The notes below the pieces were generated by a model. It ran no database searches. It saw only the letters and a list, made by a program, of their open reading frames with translations, and was not told the origin of the DNA. Both the position numbers and the translations under genes were made by a program. Source: Porpolomopsis calyptriformis (lineage: Eukaryota; Basidiomycota; Agaricomycetes; Agaricales; Hygrophoraceae). From it: DNA of 64,000 nucleotides. Of this stretch, positions 33,289 through 45,075 are shown one piece after another (the first letter of the stretch is position 1; the number at the start of each line of letters is the position of its first letter). Location: the NCBI GenBank assembly GCA_951640195.1, contig OX621175.1, forward strand, positions 1,228,470 through 1,292,469. The letters are read 5' to 3'.

Positions 33289-33897
33289 AGAGTAGCATCG
33301 GTAGACTGACGATGATTGCAGGTGCAACATTAGAGCTGAAAAATCCCAAACTGCAGCCAAAATCTTCGAGAATGAGAAAGCGAGCAGTCTGAAAGCAGTA
33401 GCCTATAAGGCCAAGTGTTGAATGTTAAATTAGTGTGTCGAGTTGAGCATAGAAAATCTCAACGTACAGACAAGCAACCAGAGACAAGGAAGTGCGAAAC
33501 ACATCACGGACTCGAAAACTTTTCGGCGAGTCGAGTTATTACAGGGGATGGGACGTTTAGACGAAATAAGCTCGAGATGTTTGCAGACACACAAAGACGC
33601 GGCAGGGATTCCGACAAGGGTAGCCTGTCGGAAATGGGTCGCTGGAAGTTTGTTCGTTCAGGATACCAGGATATTAACTTCACGGAAAACCTTACATATG
33701 TCGCACCAAACCGGCGCAGAGTTATGCACATTCCCAGCCCAAATGATGGGCTCGACGGAATGTTTCAAGCCGTCTCCAAACATCCAGAACGAGGCCGAAA
33801 TGGTTGCGATATTCCGTACTCGTATTTGGCGTGGTAGAGGGATGAGCACCAGAAACGTTGCGATAAAGCCCACTACGGGGAGGTAAGGATAGGGCAT
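32606..33897 (-). CDS. STE3-like pheromone receptor R7 (type A)
   Basis: Exons are 33897-33696, 33641-33468, 33402-33265, 33207-32751 and 32690-32606. The spliced length is 1056 nt (351 aa), open. It carries LVLIPLPRQIRVRN, PVWCDI and ILEDFGC. It is the intact counterpart of R6 and close to R4. The last exon is 9 nt shorter than that of R4 but also ends STQVP. Intron 1 begins GTAAGG, as in R4. Receptor for a lipid-modified peptide pheromone by family; its ligand cannot be named. Confidence 0.9.
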
Positions 33898-34194
33898 TCC
33901 TGAATGCCAGTAACAGTCCTGTAGAGAGAGGATGGTAGAAGACGGTGAGTATTAAAACCAAATGTCCTGAGGCCCTTACAAGTCAAAGCACCGGGCCAGC
34001 CAAAGCACCGGGCCATTCAAACATACAGAATCTTCAGACACGTCAAGCTCTTACAGTAGACCATCCGGCCAGGGATATCGGGCTGGGAAATATGAGAGCC
34101 GATAGAGTTTTTGCTTACTAATGAGGCTTCCATTACGACAATCATAAGATGGAAACATGTTGAATTCATAGCAAAAGCGGCTTGGTAGGCACTT
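33898..34194. other. R8-R7 spacer
   Basis: No gene. Paralogous to 10772-11101. It contains a short local duplication (caaagcaccgggcca appears twice near 33985-34015). Confidence 0.6.
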
Positions 34195-35470
34195 TTAAAA
34201 CGACTGATTAGTTGACCCCAAGGCAGTTACATCAACATGGACCGGCGAGGCATGACTTGGGGTGGACCTAAGGTGAAAATAACACTCAGAATCGGGTATT
34301 CGGTGAAGTGAGGGTACGTACTCCCTGCGCACTAATGGCGACGAGAGGGATTTCTCGGGTGACGGAAATCTAAGGATTGTCCTCCGAAACCAGACCCAAA
34401 ACCTTTCGTACTCGGCCCAAATCTCCCGGCTGGTTGCAAACAACAAGAAAAAAATGTACCCTGAGCCAGTAAAAGCCCACCACGTTACTTGGGAGCGATA
34501 TAGATTTTTGGGTCCAAGGATGGTCGCTGGAAGCTCTATCACAACCGAATCGGTTGAATGGATGGCGTCCCAGCTTTCGAGAGGTATAGAATGCTGTTGA
34601 ACACTGTAGTGGAGGTCTATACACAACCAGGAAAGACCCCAAACGCCAAGGGTAATGCTGGTTACCATCAGACGGATATATTGTGCCCATGATAATGCTG
34701 CATTGCGAGATATGAGATGGGAATTAAGCAGCTTGCGAGTGGCTCTGTGGTGTCTTATTAGATGGTGAAGAGCGAGGGCTGAAGAATGATTGGTGAGTGG
34801 GAGGATTCGATAGCGAAGAAACGTTTGCGCGCACATCCGTAAATGAGGGTTCCGATAGAAAGCAGTATTGGCAGACTGGCCATGATCACGACCGCAGCAG
34901 TCGAGTTGAAAAACTTGGAATCGCAACCAAAATCTTCGATAATAACAAAGCGAGCAGTCTGGAAGGAGTAATCTATATAAGGTCGCGAGTGTTTGAATTA
35001 GTTCATTGAGTTAAGGGTAGTGACGGACACACGAGTAGCCAGAGACAAGGAAGTGCGAAGCACACGATGGCCTCGAAAATCTTTCGGCGGATCTGGTTGT
35101 TATCGCGGGAGATGGGACGTCTGGACGAAACAAGCTCGAGATTTTTGCAGACACAAAAAGTCGAAGCGGGGAGTCCGACCCCTGCAGCATGTAGGAATTG
35201 TTCAGCTGAAACAAGTTTTCATTCGTTAACGATGTAAGTAGTTTATTTTTTCACGGGGAAAAACTTACATATGTCGCACCAAACTGGCGCAGAGTTACGC
35301 ACATTCCCAGCCCAAATGATTGGGTTGACAGAATTGGTTAAGCAAGCTCCAAACAGCCAGAATGCGGCCATAATAACCGCGACATTTTGTACTCGTATTT
35401 GCCGTGGTAGGGGGACCAGCACCAATATCGTTGCAATGAAGCCCACTACAGGAAGGTAGGAGTATAGCAT
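34195..35470 (-). CDS. STE3-like pheromone receptor R8 (type B)
   Basis: Exons are 35470-35269, 35205-35029, 34972-34835, 34778-34322 and 34267-34195. Spliced 1047 nt (348 aa). Intron 2 begins GTCCGT, an unusual but GT-type donor. The tail exon is the shortest (73 nt) and ends NQSF. It has LVLVPLPRQIRVQN and PVWCDI. It is the intact relative of pseudogenes R5 and R5b. An in-frame Met at 35482 lies 4 codons upstream; 35470 matches the paralogues. Confidence 0.88.
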
Positions 35471-35592
35471 TCCTGAATGCAAAGGACAGGGAACCGAACT
35501 GCCTTCATTTCTCGCACAGATTTGGGGGCACTGACTCCCATCAGATCCATCAATTGGTACGCTAGCATTCCTGCTTACTAATACATTCTATA

Positions 35593-36853
35593 CTATTTTA
35601 GTGGTAGGAACTCAAACGACTCCAAGTCCTTACTGACAGTTGTTTCGACATGGATCGGTAAAATGTCACTCGGGACAGACCTAAAGCAAAGTCAATGTTG
35701 AGAACGATCAGAGATGTGGGTGTGTACACACGGAATACGCTTCAATGGTAACACGGCGGATTGCTTTGATAACAGCCGTCCAAGAACCGACGTCCAGAGC
35801 CATGCCCCCAACTTTTGATACTCTGACCAAACCTCCTGGCTGGTTGCAAACAGCAAGAAGAAGAGATAGGCGGAACCAGGCATACCCCACCATAATGCGA
35901 GGAAACTTTTAACGATCTTTTCGCTTAAGAGGATGGCCGGGAGTTTGATCACGGTCGAATGGGTTGAGCGGATGGGATGCCAGGAATGCTCGCCGAGAAG
36001 GTATTTGAGGCCTAGACTCATCCAGGAGAGGCCCCAGAGACCGAGAACGATGCTCATGGTCATCAGACGGCCATATTGCGCGAACGATAATGCGCTATCG
36101 CGAGCGAAGAGATGGGCGCCGAGCAGTTTAGAACTCGTTCTGTGGTGTTTCATTAAGTGGTAAAGAGCGACGACTAGAGGGGGGTATGAGTATGAGGTGG
36201 GTTGGGAGAGAAATAGTTGACGCACATCCGTAAAGGAGAGTGCCCACTAAGAGCAGTACCGGCAGACTGGCCATGGCTATGACCCCAACACCCGGGCGGA
36301 AAAACACGGCATCGCAGCCAAAATTTTCGACAATCACAAAGCGAGCGATCTGAAAGGTGTAGCCTGAGTTGTTGAAATTAGTTGGCTGGGTTGAGAGATG
36401 ATAAGTTCATTTAACGTACAGACGAGGACCCAGAGAGAGGGAAGTCCGAAGCACATCACGGATTCGAAAATTTTTCGGCGAATCTGGTGATTACGGGAAA
36501 TGACACGTCCGGACGAAATGAGTTCAAGATGTTTGCAGATGCAGAAAGTCGCAGCGTAGAGCCCGACAATGGCAGCTTGCCTGAATTTGATGGCTGAAAG
36601 TTGATTCGTTAAATGTGGGTAAAAAAAAAAAATATGTTTTGACGAGCGTACATATGTCGCACCAAACTGGCGCAGAGTTATGCACATTCTCAGCCCAAAT
36701 GATGGGGTCGAGAGAGTGTTTTAAGGACGCTCCAAACAGCCAGAATGATGCCGAAATGGTGGCCACGTTTCGAACTCGTATCTGTCGTGGGAGGGGGACC
36801 AGCACCAGTATCGTTGCGATAAAGCCCACGGCGGGGAGGTAAGAATACAGCAT
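35593..36853 (-). CDS. STE3-like pheromone receptor R9
   Basis: Exons are 36853-36652, 36593-36420, 36363-36226, 36173-35732 and 35680-35593. Spliced 1044 nt (347 aa), open. The exon-4 donor is placed at CC|GTGTGT, which keeps phase 2 as in all sisters. It carries LVLVPLPRQIRVRN and PVWCDI. Exon 4 is 15 nt shorter than the common 457 and the cytoplasmic region is distinct. It diverges from types A, B and the R1-R3 group. Confidence 0.85.
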
Positions 36854-37297
36854 TCCTGAACGCTGCTGAGGGGAGAAAGGAAGGCAGAGGCGAGGAACGT
36901 TTGGCTGGCAGGCAGGTTGTTAAAGCACTTCCCCATTCGAATAAGGATGGATACAGAAGGCTTGGCTTATTCACCTGTTAAGGCAACCGTTACAGAAGCA
37001 ATAAATGTGGGCGGTACAGTTCAGTCTCCCACCATACCTTAACGGTGACAAAGACACCGGACGATATTATCTAGGTACAGGTTTGGTACAGGTTTCATGG
37101 CTGTGGGTCGGGAAAGTACAATAATGCATCCAAAGATTAACATCCTTCCTGCGGTACACCGTGTTCCGAGTAAGTCGATGATAATTCATTCACGACGACA
37201 ATGGACTGAAGATCAATCGATCAGCCAAGGTGATGTGTTGACAGAGCGATCATCTCTGATCCAAGCAACCGCGCACTTATGTTAATTATAGACGGAT
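36854..37297. other. Intergenic, R9 5' / R10 3' spacer
   Basis: No gene is supported. A 62-codon plus-strand frame at 37097-37285 ends in Cys directly before the stop, so it does not have a CaaX end. An 11-bp tandem word (acaggtttggt) occurs at about 37078-37099. Confidence 0.5.
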
Positions 37298-38557
37298 CTA
37301 AGACGAGAACACTGAGTGATTCTTAACGACGACGGTTTGATCGATACGGATCGGCAAGGTAAAATTCTGAATGGAGCTAAGGGGAGGATTGAGCGAAACT
37401 CGGTGTGGAAGTGAATGTACGCACGTAATATGCACCGAAGAGGATGCGGCGGGGGTGTCAGGTAACGGCCATCTAAGGACGTAAGTCCTGAACCAAACCC
37501 AAAACTTTGGATACTCTGACAACACTTCCCTGCTAGTGGCAAAGAGCAAGACGAAGACGTAAGAGAATCCGGGTATACTCCACCATAGTATCCTTTGGGC
37601 GCGTGCATACTGCAGTGACCATTGGATCCTTGTGACCTTTATCACGACCGAATCGGTGGAATGGATTTTTTGCCAGCTATCGAGGGGAAGGGGATGGTCG
37701 GTCAAATCGAAGGCGATCTGGAGACAGAAGAAGACGATGCTCCAGGTGCTGAGGATCATGCTCATTGCTACGAGACGGTAATACTGTGGGGTGGACAAGC
37801 CTGTATCGCGACCTCTGAGATGGAGTCCGATCAGTTTCGAGTTTATCCTGTAGTTGTTTATGAAGTGGTATAGGGCGATGGCTGAGGGACAGTTTGTGAT
37901 TTGATTCGATCGGGACGAAAGAATATGACGCACATCCATAGACGAGAGATCCAGCTGAGAGAAGGAGTGGGAGAGAGTAGATGACGCCGACGGCGACATT
38001 GGAGGGGAAAAATCCAGGATAGCAACCAAAGTCTTCGATAATGACGTATCGAACGGCCTTGAAACAGTAGACTATAAAAAATGTTAAAATTGGGCAGAGT
38101 TGTATGTAGCCACCTCGACGTACAGACGATCAACCAGAGACAGGGAATGACGAAGCACATGACGGATACGAATATGTTTAGATGACGGAGATGGTTTTTA
38201 TCAGAGGACATGGGTCGTGCAGAAGAAACGAGCTCGAGACGCTTGCAGATACAGAAAATGGCGGCTGGGAAACCGACGAGACTGGCGTTTCGAAATTGGC
38301 TTGCTTGAAAGCTTGTCGGCGGAGGGAATTGTTGTTTATAAGGAGAGACACTCACATATATCGCACCATACTGGGGCAGAGTCGTTCGCGTTCCCGGCCC
38401 AGATGATGGTACCGATCGCATAGCAGAGACAGGTTCCGAATAGCCAGAAGGAGAGGGCGAGGGTGGAAATGTTACGGACACGGATTTGTCGTGGGACGGG
38501 GATGAGGACGAGGATGGCTCCAAGGAAGCCGATGAAAGGGAGGAGAACTTTTGTCAT
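37298..38557 (-). CDS. STE3-like pheromone receptor R10, divergent
   Basis: Exons are 38557-38356, 38303-38124, 38071-37934, 37881-37425 and 37376-37298. Spliced 1056 nt (351 aa), open. It is the most divergent of the set (MTKVLLPFIGFLGAILVLIPVPRQIRVRN; YVIIEDFGC), yet exon lengths and phases are kept; exon 2 has 180 nt. It marks the right end of the array on the side of the bZIP gene and may be the oldest copy. Confidence 0.87.
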
Positions 38558-38715
38558 TTTGGTTGGAGAAGAGAGTGTGGAGGGAACGTCCTCATATTCA
38601 CATCGTAGCTTTGACAGACAGGTCTGATGTTAACACACGGCACCATCTGACCGGAGATCACATCGATCACAAGTTCAGGATCGCAGTATGTTGCGTGTAA
38701 GCGGAAAGTGCGTAA

Positions 38716-38823
38716 GGGCCTGGACAGCAGCTTAGCAATGCCAGCTTTTTGGCGCTAAACTGGCGGAGTTTGCTACACTTTTAGGCTGGCAAAGTTAGCC
38801 ACGCTACGTTACTGTCCAGGCCC
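38716..38823. mobile_element. 108-bp MITE, PIF/Harbinger-like
   Basis: Terminal inverted repeats GGGCCTGGACAG / CTGTCCAGGCCC enclose 84 bp. TAA on both sides (38713-38715, 38824-38826) fits the 3-bp TWA target duplication of PIF/Harbinger elements. The inner ends remain partly complementary. Non-autonomous; no coding capacity. Confidence 0.75.
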
Positions 38824-39129
38824 TAAATGGTTTGACGAGAAGTATTAAAATTACCCACGGTCATAGTCGTTATTTTCTAGGATGTCTTGGGAGTCGGTGT
38901 TGATACAGAATTGGTACCACTCTGTAATCTCGCAGGTTATCTTTGACATTGTACTGTATACTCTTCTTGTCGACGGCTCTCTCTGTATTAATCACTTGTT
39001 GCCTCGTATCAGTACTTCACCTCGACGACGTGTACGCTGACTCATCTCCAACGCCGTGCCGCAGCCGTGTGGGAATTCGTTTCCTTTCATCAACTCTCAG
39101 TCCTTCCGCTCACATTCCTCATCCACGCC

Positions 39130-41306
39130 ATGCTCGTCGACAACCAAGTTCACCAGCAATCTTACCCTCTTCAATCCCATTTCGACCCAATATCCGACTT
39201 TCTCAACCTAGATCTCCTCGCACCAGGTCCCTCATCTTCATCATCCTCTTCTTCCTCTCCACGTTCCCCGAACGCCTTCCCCCTCTTCACCCCGCCTCAA
39301 TCTAATCTCTCTCTTCCTTTTTCCACTTTCTCACCCGATGCCAACGACTCCTCCTTCTTCAACTTCAACCTCGACGACGACTTCACCAAGCTCGACTCCC
39401 TCGCACTCCCCCCTACATCAACCGAACCTTACAACTTTTTCGGCGCATTCGATCCCCTCACCTCTTCCTTGGCAGCATTCTCCTCCAGCCCCAGCGGCAG
39501 TGCCGGAGGATCACACAGTCCCGACTCCCTAGTCTCGCCTGTATCCCCACCGACCATGTTCGCCATCGACCCCCAGCTCGTCGGAACTCCCTCCACCTCA
39601 AAGGCAGTTAGTGATTTTGACGAGGAGGAGGACCGCGTCGGTGACGACGGCGATGACGAAGATGAGGATGATATGACCTTGGCTAGTGCTCTCGGAAGTA
39701 GAAATCTCCTTCCACCCCTCGCTCCCGTCAAAGTCGCCGGTCATGGCAAGTCACGCAAGGGAACAGTCCAAGGCGGTGGTGTTGTCAAAAAATCAGGTCA
39801 AAATTCGAGTGCGAGAGACAAAGAGAACAATGTAGCTTCCAAAGAATCCGCCGGCGTCACCACCGATGATGGCAAGCCCCCCGATTACCAGAGGTTGTCC
39901 AGTAAAGAGAAGAGACAGCTGAGGAACAAGATTAGCGCACGGAATTTTAGGGTCCGCAGGAAAGGTGGGCGATTAATCATTTTTTATTTTCATCTTCTCA
40001 TTATTTAGAATATATCACCACTCTCGAGGGTGATGTCGCAGAGCGTGACCGCCTCATTGACGCCATCCGCACAGAGCTCGGCTCCTCGAGATCTGAGAAT
40101 ATCGCTCTCCGCCAAGAGATCGCCACCCTTAAAAAGGCTCTGCTCGATGGTCGCGGAATAGCCGAAACTCCAGTCCTCCCACCTCCCGCACCCATTCCTG
40201 TCCGCGCCGCAACACCTTCCTCAACCATCACTTTACCCAACACGACTACTAACGCCACTCTCCTAGCTCCAAATCCACACAAGGACCTGCCCACCTCCCC
40301 ACGGCTTGGCGGCCGAGGGTTCTGGGGCGGTGCCGGAGTCGGAATTGGCGGACTCGGCGGGATCACACCTGTCCATACCACCTTCATCCCCGAGTGGAGT
40401 GTGCCCAATGTACCGGGCAAGCCCGTTTCCGTCTCGTCCTTGTTGCCCTTATTGCAGGAGAATATTAACCCTTCCCTCAACGGGAACGATGCTGCTGCCA
40501 ATAATCCGGGCGCAGGAGCAGGATTCGATTCATTTGCAGACGCGAACCTTATCACCCTCAAGAACCTTGATCCATGGAGAATGCAGTTGTGGAGGAGGGT
40601 TGCTTCGCAAGGTCAGCAGCAGCAGCAGCAACAACAACAGCAACAACAGCAACAACAACAACCACATCTTACAGGTCTCGCGAGCAACCTCCGCCCGCAT
40701 TATTTCGCACCATTCACGAGATCCAACTATTCGCCCGTGCTCGGATCGCTGCTCTCCGGAAAGGTCATCTCAGCCTCGAATTCGAACTTGCCTACTACTA
40801 CTACTACAAACTACCCGTACCCTTCACCTCCCGCCTCACCCAAGCTGTCGTCCAAGACGTTGTCGACAGTGTCAGTGTCACCACTCATGCCGACAAAGGA
40901 ACAACAACAACACGCGATTTACGCGGCGCTGGCCGGCCAGACGTTGTTAAAGAAGCTCGGAACGGCATTTTGGGAAGCGTTCTCTGGCTCATCGTCGTCG
41001 TCACCGTCACCGTCCTTAACGCCTACCTTGCCAGGCGGTGTGCGCCCGTGGGATGCAGAGAAGGTACGGAAGGTGTTGGAGGGGACAGCTGTTGTGAAGA
41101 TTGTCGATGTCGAGCCCTCGTTGTCTCCGCTTAGGACGGGTGGTGACGGGGAGAAGCAGGTGACTGGCAGCCCTGCTGCTGGTGCTGGTGCTGGTGCGGG
41201 TACTGGAGCGTCGTCGTCGTCGTCGTCGCGGACGAAGGCGTGTGCTGTCGTGACTGATATTTTGGAGGAGAGTATGCGAAGTTTGAGTTTGGGAAAGAAG
41301 ATTTAG
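39130..41306 (+). CDS. bZIP transcription factor
   Basis: Two exons (39130-39964 and 40009-41306; 44-nt intron GTGGGC to TTTAG) give 710 aa. The basic region NKISARNFRVRRKEY contains the N-x7-R DNA-contact signature. The intron splits the Glu codon just after it. A leucine-zipper-like helix follows (ITTLEGDVAERDRLIDAI... LRQEIATLKKAL). The N-terminal half is Ser/Pro- and Asp/Glu-rich, likely activation domain. The C-terminal part has a 16-Gln tract (about 40615-40660), FWGG and EWSVPNVPGKPVS blocks and a Ser/Gly/Ala-rich tail. The start is the ATG before LVDNQVHQ; the frame is open somewhat further upstream without an ATG. It is the clearest single-copy host gene at the edge of the array. Target genes unknown. 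Confidence 0.88.
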
Positions 41307-43074
41307 AAACAGTTGGGTTTCTTGTTGTTTTCTTGTCGGTTGGCTTGGGTAGCTCATTTATTTATTTTATGTAGCATCTTTCGACTCACCACTCCCTCCA
41401 CGCTCTTAGAGGCCCTTCCAACCACCACTACTACTTCATTTTTTGTTTCTTGTCCGTTTTAAACGCTCGCTTATTATTTTTTTTCGTTGCCTTCTCTTGT
41501 CGTCAATATTAGCTTGAAACGAAATAAGATCCTTTCTCAATAATCGCACTCATCCCCAAGCACGCGAACCAAATTCCAACAAGCATCGGCAGGCTTGGGG
41601 CAATATTTTTTACAGTAACTGCCCAAGTTTATCGTCAACGATACGGTTGGCTAGGTTTTCAAGTTGAGCTAATGTTGAGTATTCTGGTGCCGTGAACTGT
41701 GAAAAGCGTGGAGTGGAACAGACACTTTATCCATCGCAAATGTTGGTGTGATGAGGCACTTCCCAGTTTTGCGACAAAGGCAAAAACTAACCTCAGTAGC
41801 TCTCCTTTCCGTGTCTGGAATACTAGCGACCGGTTCCTCAAACTCTGGACTGAGCCCTTAAAGATAACTTACCCAGCACCCTTACAAGTTGTCACTCGAC
41901 GTCAAGGACATATACAAGGCATCCAATCTTTCGACGCAGTTCCAATACCAAGCCCCTTGAATATCACGGACAGACAAATCTGTTTTATAGACTATCGGAA
42001 GATGGAATAATGTGACGACGATTGACATGCAACTCGGACAACACTCACACAGCCGCCAAGCGTTTGCACTCGCGCTGCTCACCATTCCCCCCAAATCTAA
42101 ACCACAAGAACATTGTCGTCGGTCTTGGGGACGCAGGCCTCACGGTTCAAGGGAACCGGGGAACGTTCCGTTCTCTCGCTGCTCGTCGAACCTTGAAATC
42201 TAACATGACATTAAGGTTAAAGAGCGGATCGGACCGGACGACGGGTGAATGGGCTTGCTCACCCATTCATCTGTACGCGGAAAATGGTGGGCACGTAAAA
42301 GCTGGGGGGATCTTTCTCAGCAAATGGAATATAAGAACGTACTGGGACAAAGGGAGTGATAAGCCTTCTTGAATTGGTTGCACGGCGCAAACTCGTCGCC
42401 TTTAGCAGTGACGCATTTGAAGTAATCAGTATAGTTCTGGTAACTGGTTCAGTGTGATGAAACATTCAGAAATTTCGTTACGCAGAGCCAGGTATGGGGG
42501 GGAGGGGGGAGGGGGGGTACCAACCAATGCCTGGTTTGATTCGTATTCGGGAAGCGGGCTAGGGTCCCATGAGGGTAAAGCGGCTTGGCAGGTAAACTTT
42601 CAGTTGCTTACCATCAAAACCTGCGGTCTGGAGAACGTATTTACTTGAAAAGACATGAGCATGTGAACAGCCCAGTCTTTGGTGCATATACAACATACCT
42701 GGAAAGCTCGGCCTCCATTGCGGGAGAGAATCGATATGTGATTTGTTCTTGTTTGTACCTCTACCGCAGTCAACTTGGGCTGAGTCAGCCCACTGACGGC
42801 GCGTCGAGGGACCTTATTATTTTTTCGTTGCCTTCAATATTAACTTGAAACGAAATAAGATTTCTTCTCAATAATCACACTGGTGTTTTACATCCCCAAG
42901 CATATGATGTTACCTGTGTCGCTTTATTATTTGCGCAATTGCGCGGTTAATTTTTCCTGTGTGTGTCATCAGAACGTCCCTTTCGGGACACATAAGTACC
43001 AAATAGTAGATGGATATGGACTCAAATTCCATCCAGATGAGTGGGAAGTTCCCAAATCTGCCTGAATGACCTTA
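41307..43074. other. Repeat-rich region without a supported gene
   Basis: Sequence at about 41480-41800 recurs at about 53880-54215, and a shorter version at about 42810-43000 (cttgaaacgaaataagat). A G-rich run at 42496-42517 has three tracts of six or seven G. Open frames are short and unrecognised. Confidence 0.5.
41480..41800. repeat. Dispersed repeat A, copy 1
   Basis: About 320 bp highly similar to 53880-54215 (gcttggggcaatattttttac, gtcaacgata, ttctggtgccgtgaactg). Identity unknown; possibly terminal sequence of an unrecognised element. Confidence 0.75.
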
Positions 43075-44968
43075 TCATGCAGTCATTCAACATGTGCATC
43101 AAGTACTTGCTAGTCTTTATAACCATGTATCCGCCATCCTCTCTTATGAAAATTCAGACCCTCTGCAAATTTCCTTCCACCTAAATGCGATAGCATCCAA
43201 TGCAATGCCTGTGCTACAAGCCAGGGAAGAGGAGTCCAAAACGGGTCTTGATGACTCTCAGTTGCTGGATGAATGGCTTCATGGTACAACAGAACTTTTC
43301 AGCACCTTGTTTCTCAGGCTGCAAGGGACTTTGGAGCTGGCTAAAGGATGGTTTGTTATAGCTTTGATTGTGCTCTTCATCGGCTCATTTCACGTAATGC
43401 AGTGAAGATTCTCGGGTCTCTGTACCAGACCCTGTTGCTATCATTAGAACTGGGATGGCTGGACGTCCACGGAAAGTCATCAATCTTAACTTCCTTCATG
43501 AGGTCTGTTCAAACCAATGACAGCTATCACTCAAGGACATCGCAAAATCCCTTGGTATCCATCGCTGTGTGCTTCATTGATATATGAAAAAACATGGCAT
43601 TCTTCGTCACTACTCAACAATAACCAATGCAGATTTGGACCACCTAGTCAGGGACTACAAGATTTGGAAACCCAAGTCTGGGGTACGCTATACAGCTGGG
43701 CACCTACGAAGCCTGGGTTTTCATATCCAACACCACAGGGTGATATCCTTGCTTCAATGTGTTGATTGCCTTGGCTGTGTCTTGCGACTTCGGGAGGTGG
43801 TTCAGCGAAGGAAGTACCATGCAAGGCAGCCAAATTCAGTATAGCATATTGATGGACACCACAAGTTAATCAGATGGGGGATTGTTATACATGGTTTTAT
43901 TGATGGTTACTGCAGAACAGTGAGTGAACTGACAGAAGCATACTATAAAGCTAATATTGACTATTGATATTCTAGGTGACAGGTATACAAGCGAGAACAG
44001 ACAATCATGCAACGTCTGTTCTGGATCTCTTCCTTGATGCTGTGGAGGAGTATAGAATGCCATCTTGCCTACGTGGTGATCGAGGGGGGGAGAATATTGC
44101 TTGTGCTACCTACATGGTAATGTGGAATGGTCCTAACCACAGATCATTCATGTGGGGCTCGTATATGCTATCTCTATTTCATGAATGAGAATCTAACAAC
44201 ACTGGATAGATCAACTTATAACATATGAATTGAGCAACTTTGGGTAGAGGTTGGCACACAGTTTGCTCAACGTTGGAGGGCATTCTTCACTCAACTTGAA
44301 AACCTTCATGGTTTGGATGTTACTGCCCCTACCCACCTTTGGTTCCTTCACACATTGTTTCTCAATTCTGTTCAAGCCGATTGCGCTGAATTTCAGAAAG
44401 AATGGAATTTCCATCCCATTGCAGGTTCAAATGACTGCAGCCCAACAGTAAGTGTGTCTTTGCGTGCTGAATGTTACTCAGTCCCCTATCATCTCTATAG
44501 GATTTACAACTTATGGGCTAGTTACAACATGGCATATATGATACCCGCAAAGGTGTACACCCAGACACCACTTATCAATATACTGATGATGATACCAGAA
44601 GGGATTCCGATGGCTCTGAAATACAAGACTGCGATGAAACTATTATTGAAGGTATCAAGGCGGTGCAACAACACCATGTTTGGCATGAAGGTATCGATGT
44701 ACCATGTCAACACAACCCATTCAAGGACTAACAAACAGAAGACCAATTCTTCCAGCTCCTTGCAAGAGTCATTGAAGAAGAGATTGAGCTGATAGGGTAT
44801 GATTTACATCCCAAAGAATGGGAAGGAGAAAGTTATCCACAACTTGAGTTTATTCCAACAGGAAAGCGGGGAAAAATGATTGGAATCTTATTAAGAGATC
44901 CTGTTTGGAAAAGCCAGGCAGTCTTATGGGTACAAGCATTGCATGTATTCAATCACTTCATATACTAA
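43075..44968 (+). pseudogene. Integrase-core (rve-type) transposase relic
   Basis: Broken frames match a DDE integrase-core family common in mushrooms: GRPRKVINLNFLHE and a helix-turn-helix-like section (KSLGIHRCVL), then MKKHGILRHYSTITNADLDHLV, RRKYHARQPN, SCLRGDRGGENI (a catalytic Asp), QFAQRWRAFFTQLENLHGLD and QKEWNFHPIAG. Stops and frameshifts occur between blocks (for example near 43525, 43865 and 43975). It was probably intron-bearing and is not functional as it stands. Its class among cut-and-paste or integrase-derived genes is not certain. Confidence 0.65.
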
Positions 44969-45075
44969 TTGTCAAAATTCGTGGGAAATTGGCCGACTGA
45001 ATTTTTTTCTTATCACGCTCAACATTACTCTCTTAACATTCATTTAACACGCTCTCAACATTCATTCATTAAGCT

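Noticed and set aside
37097..37285. 62-codon frame ending in Cys, considered as a pheromone precursor
   Set aside because: Cys is the very last residue, so there is no CaaX box, and the sequence lacks the usual Glu/Asp-Arg maturation motif.
40001..41357. Long antisense and out-of-frame reading frames in the bZIP gene
   Set aside because: They come from biased codons (Gln, Ser, Pro runs). The spliced plus-strand frame explains the region with a clear bZIP motif.
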